Assembly (NCBI GenBank): GCA_964550895.1
Contig: CAZKAP010000063.1
Coordinates: 1-9,104, forward strand
From: CAZKAP01 sp964550895
GTDB taxonomy: Bacteria > Bacteroidota > Bacteroidia > Flavobacteriales > Flavobacteriaceae
Reading direction: 5' to 3'
DNA length: 9,104 bases
The stretch's first letter is position 1; every line of letters begins with the position of its first letter. Below the pieces are notes generated by a model that was not told the DNA's origin, did not search any database, and worked only from the letters and a program-made list of their open reading frames with translations. The position numbers and the translations under genes were made by a program. This document shows positions 6,185 through 9,104 of the stretch, piece by piece.

Positions 6185-7009
6185 ATGACAAGACACATGG
6201 ACATCTCCGTTATTCCACAGATACGACACACCGATTCGCTGAACTTTTTCCTGATAGCAGGCCCATGCGCCATAGAGGGTGAAGACATGGCGCTGCGCAT
6301 CGCTGAAGAAATGGTTCGCATTACGGATCAATTGCGCATCCCTTATATTTTCAAGGGGAGTTTTAAGAAGGCGAACCGGAGCCGGCTGGACTCCTTTACG
6401 GGTATCGGAGATGAAAAGGCACTGAAGATACTCAGAAAAGTATCGGATACCTTCCGAGTTCCGACCATCACCGACATCCATTTGCCATCAGACGCATCCA
6501 TGGCCGCGGCTTATGTGGACGTTTTACAAATACCCGCCTTCCTGGTCCGGCAAACGGATCTGGTCGTCGCGGCGGCGCAGACAGGTAAGACCGTGAACCT
6601 GAAGAAAGGCCAGTTTATGAGCCCCGAAAGCATGCAGCATGCGGCTGTGAAGGTACGGGAGAGCGGCAATGATCAGGTATTGCTCACGGAACGAGGGACA
6701 ACATTCGGATATCAGGATCTCATTATCGACTATCGCGGGATCCCTACCATGCAACAATATGCCCCGGTAGTATTGGATGTAACCCACTCTCTCCAACAAC
6801 CCAACCAGTCTTCCGGGGTAACCGGTGGCAGGCCCGCTTTAATAGAAACCGTCGCCAGGGCCGGAGTTGCCATCGGCGTGGACGGCCTGTTCATGGAAAC
6901 CCATTTCGATCCCTCACAGGCCAAAAGCGATGGCGCAAACATGCTCAAACTCGACCGGATGGAGGAATTGCTGGCCAGACTGGTGCGCCTTCGACAGGCT
7001 ATACTTTAA
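6185..7009 (+). CDS. kdsA: 3-deoxy-D-manno-octulosonate 8-phosphate synthase (KdsA)
   Basis: KdsA condenses phosphoenolpyruvate with arabinose 5-phosphate to Kdo 8-phosphate, the first committed step towards the Kdo of lipopolysaccharide. From ATG 6185 it has 274 residues, the usual size. Motifs are IAGPCAIE (24-31), FKGSFKKANRS (56-66), TDIH (96-99), PAFLVRQTDL (117-126), NLKKGQFMSP (138-147), ERGTTFGY (169-176), DVTHS (198-202) and METH (237-240). Cys28, His201, Glu238 and Asp249 match in spacing the metal ligands of the Aquifex aeolicus enzyme (Cys11, His185, Glu222, Asp233 from memory). This is therefore the metal-dependent class, not the E. coli class with Asn in place of Cys. The frame stays open to 6107, but that extension carries the promoter box and is not expected for the family. 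ATG 6197 (270 residues) is the alternative start. It is a lone gene, divergent from typA; kdsB, kdsC and kdsD are not nearby. Confidence 0.95.
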   Translation: MTRHMDISVIPQIRHTDSLNFFLIAGPCAIEGEDMALRIAEEMVRITDQLRIPYIFKGSFKKANRSRLDSFTGIGDEKALKILRKVSDTFRVPTITDIHLPSDASMAAAYVDVLQIPAFLVRQTDLVVAAAQTGKTVNLKKGQFMSPESMQHAAVKVRESGNDQVLLTERGTTFGYQDLIIDYRGIPTMQQYAPVVLDVTHSLQQPNQSSGVTGGRPALIETVARAGVAIGVDGLFMETHFDPSQAKSDGANMLKLDRMEELLARLVRLRQAIL

Positions 7010-7073
7010 GGCGTTCCCGGAAATAAAAGGCAGGCTCGGGATCCGTTACCGGAATCAAGGTAAAACGTCGAAG

Positions 7074-7094
7074 GGCTATGATCGGATCATAGCC
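7074..7094. terminator. Perfect inverted repeat between convergent genes, likely bidirectional terminator
   Basis: The arms GGCTATGATC and GATCATAGCC are exact complements of each other around a single G. As RNA this forms an 8-bp stem with a 5-nt loop on either strand. It lies 64 bp after the kdsA stop and 4 bp beyond the stop of the convergent 101-residue gene, where a shared terminator would sit. No clear T-run follows on either strand, so termination efficiency is uncertain; a protein-binding site is the alternative. Such a match is unlikely by chance (roughly 1 in 100 for a window this size). Confidence 0.5.
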
Positions 7095-7098
7095 GGGA

Positions 7099-7404
7099 TC
7101 AGGAACCCAGTTCCCGCACCTTGCGCTCGTTGAAATACAAATGCCGTTGAGACCCATTGATCTCTCTGTCAAACTCCATTTGTATCAGGTTTCTGTACTT
7201 CAGGGGGGTCTTCTCGGATAAACGTACGTGCCTGGTGGCCGTATCTACCTCGAAGTGAAAGCAGGAAAAATCTGTTACGCTCTCCTCATCGAACCGGCTT
7301 AACAAAAACCGGGTAATCTTGGGTCTTAACTGGTACTCCAACTCGACACACATGCGTTTGAGACCCTCATCCGCTGGCTTGTGCAATATCCAGTTAAACT
7401 TCAT
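7099..7404 (-). CDS. Unrecognised small soluble protein (101 residues)
   Basis: I do not recognise this protein. It is highly charged (many Arg, Lys and Glu), with no signal peptide, no membrane segment and only two cysteines (19 and 48), so it should be a soluble cytoplasmic protein. The sequence alternates charged and hydrophobic residues (TDFSCFHFEVDTATRHVRL at 44-62, NLIQMEFDREI at 72-82), suggesting a small alpha/beta fold. Base composition resembles the flanking genes, which supports real coding. It has an ATG start at 7404 overlapped by a short dyad, TAGAA-TCG-TTCTA (7404-7416). It lies downstream of the Lys1-like gene on the same strand, but 219 bp of AT-rich spacer make a separate transcript likely. 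No clear promoter box is seen: TAATTTG at 7433-7439 is one base short of the consensus. Function unknown. Confidence 0.6.
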   Translation of the reverse strand: MKFNWILHKPADEGLKRMCVELEYQLRPKITRFLLSRFDEESVTDFSCFHFEVDTATRHVRLSEKTPLKYRNLIQMEFDREINGSQRHLYFNERKVRELGS

Positions 7405-7489
7405 AGAATCGTTCTAAGGGACTGTCAATATACAAATTACGTCTACTTCCGGTCGAATTGTTAATAAGTTTACCAGGATGGCTTTGTGG

Positions 7490-7588
7490 CTATCTAACCG
7501 GGTCAATGTGTTGACATGACATGTAAACATTCTGATAATCTGGATATTCGTCTTCGATTTTGTTTAAGATTTGCTCAGGTTCATTCAT
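7490..7588 (-). CDS. Possible small ORF in the AT-rich spacer (32 codons)
   Basis: ATG at 7588 opens a frame of 32 codons ending in TAG. The product is acidic in its first half (MNEPEQILNKIEDEYPDYQ) and ends MSCQHIDPVR. The frame stays open upstream of the ATG almost to the stop of the Lys1-like gene. It has no recognised family, no visible promoter of its own, and a dyad element within it. The protein-like composition is the only support; it may equally be chance or the remnant of a decayed gene. Confidence 0.2.
   Translation of the reverse strand: MNEPEQILNKIEDEYPDYQNVYMSCQHIDPVR
7509..7529. promoter_or_regulatory. 21-bp dyad in AT-rich spacer, possible operator
   Basis: The half-sites TGTT-n-ACATG and CATGT-n-AACA are symmetrical around base 7519, with nine of ten base pairs matching. 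Length and symmetry are typical of binding sites for dimeric repressors. It lies about 105 bp upstream of the 101-residue gene and 95 bp downstream of the Lys1-like gene. No regulator can be named from sequence. Confidence 0.3.
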
Positions 7589-7623
7589 CAATCTCGCGGG
7601 AGAATGGTTGACGAACTCCTGGG

Positions 7624-8826
7624 TTATTCACCAACATAATTCCTTAAATACGCGTACCCTTCGGTCAGACTGCCCTTATGAGTGATCTGGGCGCGTTGAA
7701 GTATGTCCCGGGAATCCCCATCAAAAAAAGCCGGGATAATGTGTTGCTCGAACGCATGAGCGAAGCCCTCACTCGCCTCGGCCGGAATCTCACAAGGCAA
7801 GTTATCAACAGCCATAACACCAACGGAATCAGGATGATCGAAGGCGACCTCCTCGCCCGTTTCGGGCAAATACCCGTACAGCGGATCTTCTATGGTGGAT
7901 GCCCTGAGCGTGGAGGCTATGGGTTCACCAATATCGCAGCTGATATCCGCAATCACCCTGATCTTCCTGTCCGGCCGGCGCAATTCTTCTGCCGTCAGGA
8001 TCTGAGGGGAACCGTTTTGGTAGAAATGGGCTGCTATATAGAGGTCACTCACCGCAGCGAATCGGAAAAAATCGGACTCATAGCCTGAAGGGTCGGCGAA
8101 GAATTCTTCCTTGGAAGCCTCCCCGCCTCCGCTCTTGCGGTTGTAATCCAGTACGTCAATATGACAGTAAACGCCATTCCAGCCCCGGTGATTCAAGTAG
8201 TCTTCCACGGGCAATTGTTCAAAAGGCAGGCAATCGAGTATTTCCCTCGCCCCGGTTCCCACGCGGCCCGTGCCTGTGAGCACAATTCGTATGGCGGGCC
8301 ACTTCACCGCGAGCAACACCTCCTTCATCCTGTCGCTGCTGCCCAGCTCTACAGCGGTCGGCAAATCGTAAAGGCCCGTCTTGAGCCCGTAGGCCCTGAG
8401 GCCGTTATACGCCCCGACCAGGCCCGCATAACGGCCGAAAGCAACCAGACGCTGCCGCCCGGACTCATCGGTCAGGGTCTCGTGATCGTAGAGGTCAATC
8501 TCTTGATCCAGGATGGCCCTGAGTAAATCCCGGTTATAGGGCTGTTCCTTTATAGTGTGCGAGAAAAAGAAGTACTTTTTGCCGGGTATGAGTGCCTCGA
8601 TCGGCACCTCCTTCACCCCGATCAACACATCGCAGTCGGAAACATCGTCCACCACCCCTATCCCCGCATTGCGGTAGTCCTCGTCTGCGAATATCCGTAT
8701 ATCGGACGACTCGGCGACTATCGTTAATTCGGGATACTTCTTCATGAGTCTTCTACAGGATTCAGGAGTAAGGGCGACCCGCTTATCGGGCGGGGATTTG
8801 CGTTCCTTGATGATTCCAATCTTCAT
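7624..8826 (-). CDS. Lys1-type saccharopine dehydrogenase-like oxidoreductase (AlaDH/PNT fold)
   Basis: The 400-residue predicted cytoplasmic enzyme belongs to the alanine dehydrogenase/transhydrogenase superfamily and most resembles NAD-dependent, lysine-forming saccharopine dehydrogenase. That enzyme interconverts saccharopine with lysine and 2-oxoglutarate. The N-terminus KIGIIKERKSPPDKRVALTP (2-21) is the substrate domain. VKEVP with Lys72 and FSHTIKEQ with His90 match the catalytic Lys77 and His96 of yeast Lys1 (recalled). RLVAFGRYAGLVG (126-138) also fits, GTGRVGTGA (185-193) is the Rossmann dinucleotide loop, and VDNLPCEIPAEASEGFA (340-356) is a Lys1-like C-terminal motif. The start is ATG 8826: an upstream TTG at 8853 would place the -7 box inside the gene. 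No lysine pathway partner lies nearby, so the substrate is not secured; a related amino acid or opine-type dehydrogenase is possible. Confidence 0.78.
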   Translation of the reverse strand: MKIGIIKERKSPPDKRVALTPESCRRLMKKYPELTIVAESSDIRIFADEDYRNAGIGVVDDVSDCDVLIGVKEVPIEALIPGKKYFFFSHTIKEQPYNRDLLRAILDQEIDLYDHETLTDESGRQRLVAFGRYAGLVGAYNGLRAYGLKTGLYDLPTAVELGSSDRMKEVLLAVKWPAIRIVLTGTGRVGTGAREILDCLPFEQLPVEDYLNHRGWNGVYCHIDVLDYNRKSGGGEASKEEFFADPSGYESDFFRFAAVSDLYIAAHFYQNGSPQILTAEELRRPDRKIRVIADISCDIGEPIASTLRASTIEDPLYGYLPETGEEVAFDHPDSVGVMAVDNLPCEIPAEASEGFAHAFEQHIIPAFFDGDSRDILQRAQITHKGSLTEGYAYLRNYVGE

Positions 8827-8850
8827 AAGTGAATTCGGTACAATTTTTGA

Positions 8851-8858
8851 CAAACATA
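8851..8858 (-). promoter_or_regulatory. Bacteroidota -7 box (TATGTTTG) for the Lys1-like gene
   Basis: An exact TAnnTTTG match on the minus strand, 24 nt before ATG 8826, giving a leader of about 19 nt. It lies back to back with the ssrA promoter box 54 bp away. No clear -33 TTG. Confidence 0.55.
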
Positions 8859-8912
8859 GGGGTAAATGGGGGATTTAAAAGTAATAAAACCCGCTGTTTC
8901 AGCGCTTTTTCG

Positions 8913-8920
8913 TATATTTG
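8913..8920 (+). promoter_or_regulatory. Bacteroidota -7 box (TATATTTG) for ssrA
   Basis: An exact TAnnTTTG match 43 nt before the mature tmRNA 5' end. Transcription from near 8926 would give a precursor with about 38 nt of 5' leader, to be removed by RNase P. Confidence 0.6.
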
Positions 8921-8963
8921 CCGTCCTTCAAAAACGAGGTAAAAACTACGTTCTTAAGCATAT

Positions 8964-9104
8964 GGGGCCGACTGGATTTGACAGCGAGATCAATCGAGTG
9001 GTAAGCACGTCGAGCTATGGAATTAATGCTCGTAAATATCTGTTCCAAACCTTTAAATGGCGAAAATAACTACGCTTTAGCTGCCTAATTAACTGAATTA
9101 TAGT
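8964..9104 (+). ncRNA. ssrA: tmRNA (5' part, cut by right edge)
   Basis: tmRNA rescues stalled ribosomes: with SmpB it enters the empty A site as a tRNA mimic, then serves as template for a degradation tag. The 5' end GGGGCCGACTGGATTTGACAG (a 7-nt acceptor strand followed by the conserved GGATTTGACAG) starts at about 8964. The tag frame follows about 95 nt later. The 3' part, with the matching acceptor strand, pseudoknots and T-loop, lies beyond the window. It appears to be the one-piece form, since the 5' acceptor strand precedes the tag in the ordinary order. It is transcribed divergently from the Lys1-like gene. Identification is firm; the exact 5' end is by analogy. Confidence 0.95.
9059..9088 (+). 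other. tmRNA tag reading frame (GENNYALAA)
   Basis: Codons GGC GAA AAT AAC TAC GCT TTA GCT GCC TAA encode GENNYALAA and stop. The resume codon is GGC at 9059. The ALAA ending is the usual recognition signal for ClpXP-type proteases, and this tag is, from memory, the form seen in Flavobacteria and relatives, which supports the taxonomic call. Confidence 0.93.

Noticed and set aside
8827..8853. TTG start nine codons upstream for the Lys1-like gene
   Set aside because: The TTG lies within the TATGTTTG promoter box, and the family N-terminus begins at MKIGIIKE.
1..9104. Search for CRISPR arrays, insertion sequences, integrase or phage genes, tRNAs and defence genes
   Set aside because: No spaced direct repeats, transposase motifs, terminal inverted repeats or clover-leaf genes were seen other than the partial tmRNA; the content is housekeeping-like.

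Overview
The window looks like chromosomal DNA of a Bacteroidota bacterium, most likely a GC-rich member of the Flavobacteriia (a Robiginitalea-like genome would fit; this assignment is inference). The evidence is the tmRNA peptide tag GENNYALAA, five exact TAnnTTTG boxes (the Bacteroidota -7 promoter element) correctly placed in front of genes, little sign of strong Shine-Dalgarno sequences, a cysteine-type KdsA, and an exported protein of a type common in this phylum. Coding DNA is about 55% GC by eye.

Layout from left to right. Bases 1-528 (minus) hold the 5' part of an exported OmpA-type protein gene that runs off the left edge. Bases 576-1934 (minus) encode an MFS transporter just upstream of it. 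A short divergent spacer leads to ftsE (2073-2756, plus) and a ROK-family polyphosphate glucokinase-like gene (2881-3633, plus). That gene converges, with only 3 bp between stop codons, on a 136-residue membrane protein (3637-4047, minus). Next comes typA/bipA (4195-5991, minus), divergent from kdsA (6185-7009, plus). kdsA converges on a 101-residue unknown protein (7099-7404, minus), with a perfect inverted repeat between the two. An AT-rich spacer (7405-7623) precedes a Lys1-type saccharopine dehydrogenase-like gene (7624-8826, minus), which diverges from ssrA (tmRNA), cut by the right edge.

The genes are mostly housekeeping and do not form one pathway: cell division (FtsE), sugar phosphorylation (PpgK-like), translation and ribosome assembly (TypA), lipopolysaccharide Kdo synthesis (KdsA), amino acid metabolism (Lys1-like) and ribosome rescue (tmRNA). 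Most are single transcription units with their own promoter boxes; only the MFS/OmpA-type pair and possibly ftsE/ppgK look co-transcribed.

I see no CRISPR array, insertion sequence, tRNA, phage gene or defence system, and no convincing new biological system. The points most worth a second look are modest: promoter boxes that nearly abut the start codons of the MFS gene and kdsA (possible leaderless mRNAs), a possible 32-codon gene with an overlapping dyad in the AT-rich spacer, two unrecognised small proteins, and a Gln in place of the expected sugar-site His in the glucokinase-like protein.
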